Positions 1 through 6,329 of a stretch of 7,315 bases of DNA are shown piece after piece. A model generated the notes under the pieces. That model saw only the letters and a list, made by a program, of their open reading frames with translations. It made no database searches and was not told the origin of the DNA. Source of the DNA: an uncultured Eubacteriaceae bacterium (GTDB taxonomy: Bacteria > Bacillota > Clostridia > Eubacteriales > Eubacteriaceae). Both the position numbers and the translations under genes were made by a program. The stretch lies in NCBI GenBank assembly GCA_947625175.1, contig CANQNI010000074.1:1-7315 (forward strand), written 5' to 3'. The stretch's first letter is position 1. The number at the start of each line of letters is the position of its first letter.

Positions 1-1092
1 TTAATTATAGATGAATATCCTTATTTAGCCGAAATGGTTCCTGAATTTTCTTCATTATTACAATTATTAATTGATAAGTATCATGAAAATTCAAAAATGT
101 TTTTAATAATTTGCGGATCCTCCATTTCTTATATTGAAGAAGAGGTATTAGCTTATAAAGCTCCACTATTTGGGAGAAAAACTGGACAAATAAAACTTCG
201 TCCACTTAGTTTTAAAGAAGTTACCGGATTTTATCCTGAATTGGATAATGAAACTAAAGCTCTCTTATATGGAGTTTACGGAGGCACACCTTTTTATTTA
301 AATCAATATAATCCGAGTTATGATTTCAAGGAAAATATTATTTCTTCCTTATTAGAATCAAATACTTTATTATTTGATGAACCTGGAAATTTACTAAAGC
401 AAGAAGTGAGAGATACTTTAAACTACAATTCTATTCTTACTTTAGTGGCAACAGGTAATACTCGTATTAATGAAATTTCTACTAAAGCTGATCTGAAAAC
501 AAACAAAGTTATATATTATTTAAATAATTTAATTGAGATGGATTTGGTTGAAAAAGAATATCCTTATAAAGAAACAAAATCAGCTATTTATAAAATTAGC
601 GATAATATGTTTCGTTTTTGGTATAGATTTGTCGAAACGAATAGTAACTGGATTTACCAGGGATTAGGAGAGATTGCTTTTGAAGAGATTAAATCATTCC
701 TTAATGAATATATGGGGTCAATTTTCGAAATGATTTGTCAAGAATACCTCTGGGAATTACTTAAAAAAAATAAATCACCGATTAAATTCCGCTCAATTGG
801 CCGATGGTGGGGAACAAATAAACTTACGAGGAAGCAAGAAGAAATAGATATTATGGGAGAACAAGATAAAGAAACCGCTTTATTTGCAGAATGTAAATGG
901 ACTAATAAAAAAGTTGATAGTCATGTATTAAATAATTTAATTAGACGTTCTAAAATTTTTAATTATGTTAATAATTATTATTATCTCTTTTCAAAAAGTG
1001 GTTTTACAGATGAATGTCTTGAAAGAGTTAAAAATAATCCAAATATATATTTAGTAACTTTTGATGAAATAATGTTGGAATTTCAAACTTAA
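1..1092 (+). CDS. AAA-type ATPase with C-terminal DUF234 nuclease-like domain (5' partial)
   Basis: The frame is open from base 1, so the start and the Walker A region lie outside the window; 363 residues are visible. It opens with LIIDEYPYLAE, a Walker B motif typical of the archaeal-type ATPase family (PF01637). A sensor-like strand (FLIICGSS, about residues 34-41) follows, then the LRPLSF...GVYGGTPFYL region characteristic of this family. A winged-helix segment spans about residues 148-189. The C-terminal part matches DUF234 (PF03008): GRWWG, then EEIDIMG, then AECKW, giving the Asp and Glu-x-Lys of a PD-(D/E)XK-like fold (D283, E297, K299 counted from the window edge). These ATPases are common in archaea and patchy in anaerobic bacteria. 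Their role is poorly known; DNA binding or a mobile or defence function has been proposed. Family call is firm, function is not. The flanking gap holds possible gene debris, consistent with an accessory locus. Confidence 0.85.
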   Translation, partial: LIIDEYPYLAEMVPEFSSLLQLLIDKYHENSKMFLIICGSSISYIEEEVLAYKAPLFGRKTGQIKLRPLSFKEVTGFYPELDNETKALLYGVYGGTPFYLNQYNPSYDFKENIISSLLESNTLLFDEPGNLLKQEVRDTLNYNSILTLVATGNTRINEISTKADLKTNKVIYYLNNLIEMDLVEKEYPYKETKSAIYKISDNMFRFWYRFVETNSNWIYQGLGEIAFEEIKSFLNEYMGSIFEMICQEYLWELLKKNKSPIKFRSIGRWWGTNKLTRKQEEIDIMGEQDKETALFAECKWTNKKVDSHVLNNLIRRSKIFNYVNNYYYLFSKSGFTDECLERVKNNPNIYLVTFDEIMLEFQT

Positions 1093-1128
1093 AATTATTC
1101 TTTATCGGTCAATAGAAAATCTTCTTGA

Positions 1129-1257
1129 GAAAATTATATAAAGGAACAAAATTATTATCCTTATTTTTAGTGGTCTTTTAATGAATTAAATAAGTTACCA
1201 AAAGATTATATTACTAAATTTGTTTCCCAAATATTTGGGTATTACTTTATTAAATAA
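1129..1257 (+). pseudogene. Possible decayed C-terminal remnant of an unidentified gene
   Basis: Between the ATPase and the permease one plus-strand frame reads like protein. Residues ENYIKEQNYYPYF are followed by an in-frame TAG (1168-1170), then by WSFNELNKLPKDYITKF and on to a TAA at 1255-1257. The 28 codons after the TAG have a plausible mix of charged, aromatic and helix-forming residues, and there is no ATG near the beginning. A TGA in the same frame at 1126-1128 and a coding-like stretch in another frame just upstream (SIENLLEKII, about 1109-1138) suggest at least one frameshift. I do not recognise the parent family. AT-rich DNA can produce such frames by chance, so this is only a suspicion. 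Confidence 0.25.
1226..1239. promoter_or_regulatory. Perfect 14-bp palindrome CCCAAATATTTGGG, candidate operator
   Basis: CCCAAAT is followed directly by its reverse complement ATTTGGG, with no loop, 35 bp before the permease start codon. Three G:C pairs at each end stand out in an otherwise very AT-rich gap. With no spacer it is a poor RNA hairpin and better resembles a dimeric regulator site. No regulator gene is in the window, and no confident -35/-10 pair was found beside it. Regulation of the permease is inferred from position only. Confidence 0.35.
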
Positions 1258-1274
1258 ATTAAAGTGATCAGAAA

Positions 1275-2210
1275 ATGAATACTGAAATTATTCATCTATT
1301 TATTCAAATATTTATATTAATAGCCTTAGGATTTATTTTAGCTAAACTTAAATTCTTTACTAACGAAATAAAACTTTCCTTATCAGGATTTTTACTGAAT
1401 TGTATTTTACCAATCAGTATCATTAATTCTTCCCAACTGGAATTTTCTAGTAGCGATTTTATGGCCTTTATCACTTGTTTTATATTTGGTTTAGTCTACT
1501 TAACTTTAGTTATTCTTTTTGTTCCAGGTCTATTAACCAGACTTAAGATGCCTCCACATAAGGCTAAAGCCACTGGAATGATGTTGGCTTTTTCAAACTC
1601 AGCCTTTATGGGTTTTGCAATAGCCCAGGAACTCTATGGCGAACAGGGACTTCTATATGCTGTTGGTTATAATATTGCTTTTAACTTAGTTTTATTTTCT
1701 TTAGGGATTAACTGTATTAGCGGAGACGAAAAATTTGAATGGAAATCATTCTTTAAAAAACTTGTCACAACACCAGCAATGGTCGCTGCAATAGCAGGAC
1801 TTATTCTTTATTTACTTCCTTTCCGATTTCCTTCAGTAGTTAAGGATGCCCTAGCCTCAGCAAGTTCAATAATGATGCCGGCTTCAGTTATGATAATCGG
1901 GTGTGAACTGGCTATGATAAAACTAAAGAAGATTTTCTTCACACCAAGTTCCTATATTATTAGTGCTGTCAGACTTATAGCTATTCCTTTACTTACAGCC
2001 TTTGTTCTTTCTCTATTTAGACTAGATCCAAAAATTATCGCTGTTTGTACTGTTTTAAATGCTATGCCAGCAGGTACAACTAATGTTATTCTAGCAACAG
2101 AATATGATTGTGCGCCTGAATTCACTACAGTTACTACTACTCAAACCATGGTCTGGATGATCGTAATTACTCCCCTTATTATTAATCTGGTCAACAATTG
2201 GATATTATAA
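1275..2210 (+). CDS. AEC (auxin efflux carrier) family transporter
   Basis: A 311-residue integral membrane protein of the AEC/auxin efflux carrier family (PF03547), which includes bacterial MdcF- and YfdV-like permeases. About ten hydrophobic segments can be seen, near residues 5-24, 36-53, 62-85, 97-117, 125-147, 163-182, 194-213, 225-246, 253-272 and 290-310, in the usual 5+5 layout. Family landmarks are the broken helix NCILPISI (42-49), FSNSAFMGFAI (106-116) and NAMPAGTTN (262-270); the last two contain the Asn/Pro/Gly crossover elements. Length is normal for the family. The ATG is preceded by GTGATC (1264-1269), which can pair with the 16S 3' end, though at a short spacing of 5 nt. Bacterial members move small carboxylates such as malate or malonate, or other organic anions; the substrate here cannot be told. 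It appears to be a single-gene transcript ending at the hairpin at 2219-2245. Confidence 0.9.
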   Translation: MNTEIIHLFIQIFILIALGFILAKLKFFTNEIKLSLSGFLLNCILPISIINSSQLEFSSSDFMAFITCFIFGLVYLTLVILFVPGLLTRLKMPPHKAKATGMMLAFSNSAFMGFAIAQELYGEQGLLYAVGYNIAFNLVLFSLGINCISGDEKFEWKSFFKKLVTTPAMVAAIAGLILYLLPFRFPSVVKDALASASSIMMPASVMIIGCELAMIKLKKIFFTPSSYIISAVRLIAIPLLTAFVLSLFRLDPKIIAVCTVLNAMPAGTTNVILATEYDCAPEFTTVTTTQTMVWMIVITPLIINLVNNWIL

Positions 2211-2211
2211 A

Positions 2212-2257
2212 AAATTAAAACCACTAACCGGTTAGATTAGTGGTTCGATTTTAATTT
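2212..2257. terminator. Bidirectional intrinsic terminator between convergent genes
   Basis: The core stem is AACCACTAA (2219-2227) with TTAGTGGTT (2237-2245). An outer A/T stem, AAATTAAAA (2212-2220) with TTTTAATTT (2249-2257), can form across a small bulge. On the minus strand the stem is followed by TTAATTTTTT; on the plus strand by a weaker CGATTTTAATTT. It sits right after the permease stop and about 25 nt after the DUF362 stop, so it can serve both. The loop side also contains a perfect palindrome CTAACCGGTTAG (2224-2235) that could form a competing fold. Confidence 0.85.
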
Positions 2258-2269
2258 ATTGTAAAATTA

Positions 2270-3151
2270 TTATATCTGAATTAGTTCATAATCACGGTTT
2301 CCTATATTAAGATCAGCTGCTGCTTCAATAGTATGGATTCCGTGTTGTCTTTCAATTCTTTCAACCAAATGATCTCGTCCTGGATCATCTGAATTATAAA
2401 CAAGATCAACACAAGCCTGATCTAAAGCTACAGGATCTGTTGAGACTAGAACACCGATATCGTGCATACAAGGATCTTCAGCTACAGCACAACAGTCACA
2501 ATCAACTGAAAGATTCTTCATAACATTGATATAAGCAATTTTGTCTTCAAATAAATCTGTTACTGATTTGGCTGCATCTGCCATAGCTTCCAGGAATTGA
2601 TCCTGATCAGCCAGTTTATCCCAAAATTCATTCATATCCAGTGATTTACCTGCTGTATGAATATTAGTTTTTCCGGCAGTAGAGGCAAAACCAATTGAAA
2701 GTTGTTTTAAGGCGCCACCATATCCTCCCATTGGATGACCTTTAAAATGAGAAAAAACAACGACAGAATCATAATCATCGATATCTTTACCGACATAATT
2801 CTTCTTAATTACTCTTCCATCAGGAATATCCAGTTCTTTATCCGGACCTTCTTCATCTAATAAATCTACTTCAAATAAGTGAGTCCAGCCATGATTATCG
2901 AGTAATTTCTTATGAACTTCTGAATTATGCCGTTCTCCTTCATAAGCTGTATTACATTCAACAATAGTTCCATCAACCTTATCGATTAATGGTTTCATGA
3001 ATTCCGGTTTTAAATAATTCTGATTTCCTTCTTCTCCAGAATGAACTTTAACAGCAACTTTTCCTGGTAAGTCGATATCAAGCTTATCAAAAGCTTCTAC
3101 AACTTTTTCAGGGGTTGCTTCATTTATAAAATAAACTTTAGATTTTTCCAT
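2270..3151 (-). CDS. DUF362 domain-containing protein
   Basis: A 293-residue soluble protein matching the DUF362 family (PF04015). Typical features are the N-terminal KVAVKVHSGEEGN region (31-43), HFKGHPMGGYGGALKQLSIG (135-154), and near the C-terminus IGVLVSTDPVALDQACVDLV (232-251). A cysteine cluster CDCC (218-221) with C228 precedes the last motif. Many relatives carry an added 2[4Fe-4S] ferredoxin domain; none is present here, so the CDCC...C group is the only candidate metal site. No signal peptide or membrane segment is seen. The biochemical role of the family is not established; links to iron-sulphur or redox proteins come from fused forms. Its ATG has a good ribosome binding site, GAAGGGG (3157-3163), 5 nt upstream, and a dedicated promoter, so it is likely transcribed apart from the MutS-like genes upstream. 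Family call firm, function unknown. Confidence 0.88.
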   Translation of the reverse strand: MEKSKVYFINEATPEKVVEAFDKLDIDLPGKVAVKVHSGEEGNQNYLKPEFMKPLIDKVDGTIVECNTAYEGERHNSEVHKKLLDNHGWTHLFEVDLLDEEGPDKELDIPDGRVIKKNYVGKDIDDYDSVVVFSHFKGHPMGGYGGALKQLSIGFASTAGKTNIHTAGKSLDMNEFWDKLADQDQFLEAMADAAKSVTDLFEDKIAYINVMKNLSVDCDCCAVAEDPCMHDIGVLVSTDPVALDQACVDLVYNSDDPGRDHLVERIERQHGIHTIEAAADLNIGNRDYELIQI

Positions 3152-3156
3152 GTTTA

Positions 3157-3163
3157 CCCCTTC
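3157..3163 (-). promoter_or_regulatory. Ribosome binding site of the DUF362 gene
   Basis: GAAGGGG on the minus strand lies 5 nt before the ATG at 3151. It is the clearest Shine-Dalgarno-like purine run in front of any start codon in the window and supports that start. Confidence 0.65.
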
Positions 3164-3178
3164 TTTATTAATTTTATT

Positions 3179-3207
3179 ATTTTATATTTAATATGACTTT
3201 TGGTCAA
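3179..3207 (-). promoter_or_regulatory. Sigma-A-type promoter of the DUF362 gene
   Basis: On the minus strand TTGACC (3207-3202) is followed after exactly 17 bp by TAAAAT (3184-3179). Each is one base from consensus. Transcription would begin near 3172, giving a leader of about 20 nt with the ribosome binding site inside it. Spacing and position both fit a housekeeping promoter. Confidence 0.7.
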
Positions 3208-3255
3208 TCTAATTTTCCTATTCAAGTTAATTGATAATTATAGTTTTAGTTGGAA

Positions 3256-3278
3256 ATAAAAAATTACGATTATATCGT
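3256..3278 (-). terminator. Weak intrinsic terminator candidate after the MutS-like pair
   Basis: On the minus strand ACGAT-ATA-ATCGT is followed by AATTTTTTAT, 17 nt after the stop codon of the second MutS-like gene. The stem is only 5 bp with a 3-nt loop and two G:C pairs, so it would be inefficient. Its position between that gene and the DUF362 promoter makes a boundary plausible. A repeated TATCGTTT (3273-3280 and 3289-3296) lies across it. Confidence 0.35.
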
Positions 3279-3295
3279 TTTTCGAATGTATCGTT

Positions 3296-4798
3296 TTATT
3301 CCGGTATTTTTCCAAAGATTTGTCTATAGAGGTCGACTCCATAACCCGTTTTTAAAGGAATTTTAGGTTTTAACTTAAATGATCTTTCCCCATTTTCTTC
3401 TCTCTCAGCTCTTAGAAAAAGTGTTGAGATTTCAGGCATATAAATAAATTTAGAAGTAAGTGAAAATAAATGAGTAACACAAAAAATAGTTATTTTACAA
3501 TCAGATAGAGCTCTAATAATATTAGACCCAATTTCTGAAGCTTCCTTTTCATTAGTTGAAGCAAAAGGTTCATTCATCAAAAGACAAGAACCGGGTTTAA
3601 TTGTAGTTACTATACCATCCATTCGTTTAAGTTCTTCATCAAACTTTCCACTTTCTTCATCTTCATCTTCTTCTTTTCTAAAGTAAGTATATAAATCTGA
3701 ATAGAGTTTTGAACGGTAAAAATTAGCTCCAACAAACAAGCCGCACTGAGTCATTAAGATTGCCTGTCCAAGACTTCTTAAGAAAGTTGTTTTACCACCC
3801 TGATTGGCTCCGGTAATAAAGATAATTTCTTTATCTACTGTATTACAACTGTTTCCTACAACATCTCCTTTTACTATTCCGAGTGAAACATCATAAAGAT
3901 TTTTAAAGTCTATTCCATCTTCATTTTTATCAATTATTGGATAAATAGTTTTGAGACGACTTTCCTTTAAAAACTTAAAAAGATTGTAACAGCCTTGGTA
4001 AAAAGAAAGTTCCTGGTAAAACATTTCAAAAAAATCGCTTAAGTGATCCACTGTTTGCATTAACATATTAGCGATATTATTAAGAATCTTTTCCCTAAGA
4101 TCAGAAAGATTGCGCGCACTAAGATCACTCTTTTCTTTAATTCTTACTGTATACCTGTCTTCATCTTTATTAAAAAATTTATTAATCCATTTAACTTTAT
4201 TTAAATGTTCTATATTAACCTTAAAGTCTTCTGCTTTAAGACCTGTTCCAATAGAAGTCGAAACTAATATTCCATTTTTAAACTGGAGTCGTTTTAAATG
4301 CAGCTCAACCTCCCTAAAGAACTCTTCGTTAAGTTCTGTTTCGATCTGACGGAATAATTTTAGAAAGCCTTCTGACCTAAAACGGTATGACCGCGAACTA
4401 ATTATACTTTTTAAATTTCTCAACTCCCTGATAAAAAGTTCGATCATACTAATAGAAATACTAAGCATAGATGAGGGAAAATCTTTTAAAATACCATATT
4501 GTCGATTGAGTCGTTCTTTTTCTTCTTCTATATGCCTTAATATTTCCTGAATATTTTCAAATATCCAGGGATTATTAATGGAATCTTGCAAAACCGCCTG
4601 GCGGTATTCTATTTCATTAGGTTCAGTCAACATTTGAGCCATAACAGCCCGGACTGACTCATAGATTTTAATATCATCACGAGCCATTGTATTAAATATA
4701 GTGTCCATCTCCAGATCATTAAAAGCTGTTAATATATGCTCTGGAATTTGTTTATCCCAATCAAAATTTTTGTTCTTATAGAGAAGATAGGAATTCAT
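3296..4798 (-). CDS. MutS-like ATPase, second of a tandem pair
   Basis: A 500-residue MutS-related protein. The C-terminal half is a MutS domain V ATPase (PF00488): Walker A GANQGGKTT (330-338), where MutS usually has GPNMGGKST; Walker B CLLMNE (405-410), where Asn409 replaces the usual Asp and Glu410 is kept; the following FAST (412-415); and VTH (441-443), corresponding to the conserved His of MutS (ATH). The stretch after Walker A, which is VPAKSA...VDRI in MutS, has diverged to VGANFYRSKLYSDL. An acidic insert, EEDEDEE (376-382), follows. Residues about 20-320 are mostly helical and fit the core and lever region. There is no N-terminal mismatch-binding domain with Phe-x-Glu, and no C-terminal Smr domain, so it is neither canonical MutS1 nor MutS2. 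Its ATG overlaps the stop of the upstream paralogue (ATGA), which implies translational coupling and a joint function. The exact MutS subfamily and substrate are unknown. Confidence 0.85.
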   Translation of the reverse strand: MNSYLLYKNKNFDWDKQIPEHILTAFNDLEMDTIFNTMARDDIKIYESVRAVMAQMLTEPNEIEYRQAVLQDSINNPWIFENIQEILRHIEEEKERLNRQYGILKDFPSSMLSISISMIELFIRELRNLKSIISSRSYRFRSEGFLKLFRQIETELNEEFFREVELHLKRLQFKNGILVSTSIGTGLKAEDFKVNIEHLNKVKWINKFFNKDEDRYTVRIKEKSDLSARNLSDLREKILNNIANMLMQTVDHLSDFFEMFYQELSFYQGCYNLFKFLKESRLKTIYPIIDKNEDGIDFKNLYDVSLGIVKGDVVGNSCNTVDKEIIFITGANQGGKTTFLRSLGQAILMTQCGLFVGANFYRSKLYSDLYTYFRKEEDEDEESGKFDEELKRMDGIVTTIKPGSCLLMNEPFASTNEKEASEIGSNIIRALSDCKITIFCVTHLFSLTSKFIYMPEISTLFLRAEREENGERSFKLKPKIPLKTGYGVDLYRQIFGKIPE

Positions 4799-6315
4799 TG
4801 ATTAATTCTTTCTATTATTTGATCGTAAGTAAGATTATATTTTTGAGCTATAGTATCAGCATAAGCCTGACCATTTGCGTTTTCAGGGATTATCTTATAG
4901 ATTCGTTCATTCTGTTCATCCACTTGGGCTACTAGACTAATGAACTCTTCATCTTCTGCCAAAAGGTCATCTAGAAAGGTAACAAAGAGACAAATACTTC
5001 CAATCTCTTTAATTTGTTTTAAAATTTCTTTACTTAGGCTTAAGGCATCAGTCATGGTTGTTGAAGAAAATATTTCGTTAAGAATAATAAGACTTCTGCT
5101 GGTTGAATGATCTAAAATATCTTTGACCCTAACAAGGTCATCCATTAGTTTTCCATTTCCAGTATAAATACTTTCTTCTTTTTCAAAATGGGTTAAAATC
5201 CTATCTACTAAAAAAACTTGAGCTGTTTTAGCCGGAACCGGAACCCCAACAGAGGCTAAATAAAAGATCTGAGCTATTGTTTTAGTAAAGGTAGTTTTCC
5301 CACCCTGATTAGCTCCAGTAATAATAAAGATTGGATTTTCCGGATAACTTTTAAAACTATTGGGAATTACCGAATGCTCGTATTGTTTGTAAATTAAATT
5401 TATATCAAATCCGTCTACTATATTGACTTCTTTAGATTCATTAAATTCTGGAATACTAAAACTTAACCCGTCATTTTTAATAGGTTGGATATAGGTTAAA
5501 TAAGTTAAATAAAACTGGAGTTCTTCATAGAAATCATTAATGAGTTCACTTTCAAAATTCTGCTGATCCCGGTAAAATTTGGCCAGATCTTTAAATGGTT
5601 TTGGGTAGAAGGATTTAACCCCCTTTAAGATCTCTTCTTCTAAATCATTCATTCGGTAATCATTACTAAATTGCCTATAGATGTAATCGTTTACTTTACC
5701 CCGGCGGAAATTTTTGAAGGTGTTTTCGATTTCTATACTATAGTCGCTGGTATTGTTAAGTGGGGTAACTTCTACCTGATCGCCTTTAAGTCTTAAGTTA
5801 AACCCAACCTTGCCTACTTCTTCCAGCAGATTTTGAGCCTTTTCCTTCAGCCAGGGATAGTGCTGCGTCTCGATAATTTCACCAAAAACTTCAAGTGTTT
5901 TTTTAAGAGCCCGGGACTCAGGTTCTAAACGACTTAACCTATTATAAAAAGACTCTATAAGATCAGTATAATAAATGATTAACGATGTAAAATACCAGTG
6001 ACGTTGTTCGGAAACATAAACTTTCATTAATTGTTTAATTTTCCTCTGGTATTCAAGCATTCCATCAGCGAAGTCTAAGATGCAGTTTAAAATTTCTTCA
6101 TTTTCTAAGTCCTTAAAGACTTCCAGGCGATAATTGATATTTTCCAAATCTAGAGGTTCAAGAAAATAACGTTCAATATTGTAAAATCTATTCGTATTAC
6201 TAATATCTTTAATTATTTTATCTAGTCCAACATCTTTTAGTGTCTGGTAGGACTGTCGTATCTGGACTTTATCCTGCTTAGGTTTATCAAAATATAGAAT
6301 ACTAAAAGAATCCAA
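4795..6315 (-). CDS. MutS-like ATPase, first of a tandem pair
   Basis: A 506-residue MutS-related protein paralogous to its downstream neighbour. The ATPase part has Walker A GANQGGKTT (334-342), then VPAKTAQVFLVDRI (360-373), close to canonical MutS VPAKSAEIGIVDRI. Walker B is LIILNE (409-414) with Asn413 in place of Asp, followed by SST (417-419). At the position of the conserved His it has FVTF (444-447), so the switch His is missing. The C-terminal AYADTIAQKYNL (484-495) resembles the MutS post-ATPase segment. Residues about 20-320 are helical core/lever-like; no Phe-x-Glu mismatch domain and no Smr domain are present. The chosen start is TTG (6315-6313), because an in-frame stop lies only 18 nt upstream and no ATG occurs before codon 85. 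AAAGCGA about 6 nt upstream is a weak ribosome binding site. The gene starts 14 nt after the glycosylase stop. Likely partner of the downstream protein in a heterodimer (inference). Confidence 0.85.
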   Translation of the reverse strand: MDSFSILYFDKPKQDKVQIRQSYQTLKDVGLDKIIKDISNTNRFYNIERYFLEPLDLENINYRLEVFKDLENEEILNCILDFADGMLEYQRKIKQLMKVYVSEQRHWYFTSLIIYYTDLIESFYNRLSRLEPESRALKKTLEVFGEIIETQHYPWLKEKAQNLLEEVGKVGFNLRLKGDQVEVTPLNNTSDYSIEIENTFKNFRRGKVNDYIYRQFSNDYRMNDLEEEILKGVKSFYPKPFKDLAKFYRDQQNFESELINDFYEELQFYLTYLTYIQPIKNDGLSFSIPEFNESKEVNIVDGFDINLIYKQYEHSVIPNSFKSYPENPIFIITGANQGGKTTFTKTIAQIFYLASVGVPVPAKTAQVFLVDRILTHFEKEESIYTGNGKLMDDLVRVKDILDHSTSRSLIILNEIFSSTTMTDALSLSKEILKQIKEIGSICLFVTFLDDLLAEDEEFISLVAQVDEQNERIYKIIPENANGQAYADTIAQKYNLTYDQIIERINQ

Positions 6316-6329
6316 ATTAAATTCGCTTT

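Noticed and set aside
5..205. Minus-strand open frame of 66 codons
   Set aside because: It is antisense to the ATPase coding sequence, whose frame carries clear motifs from base 1.
1125..1152. Promoter for the permease (TTGAGA with CAAAAT 16 bp later)
   Set aside because: The -10 match is weak, the AT-rich background makes such pairs common, and it lies over 120 bp from the start codon.
3273..3296. Two copies of TATCGTTT spaced 16 bp apart as a regulatory repeat
   Set aside because: Only two short copies, one overlapping a stop codon and the other part of the weak hairpin; chance is likely.
4110..4349. Plus-strand open frame of 79 codons
   Set aside because: It lies wholly opposite the MutS-like coding region and its Ser/Leu-rich translation has no recognisable domain; it is a shadow of the real gene.
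3296..6315. Canonical mutS or mutS2 mismatch-repair genes, or one gene split by a frameshift
   Set aside because: Each frame carries its own complete Walker A, Walker B and C-terminal ATPase segments, so they are two paralogues. Neither has the mismatch-binding or Smr domain.
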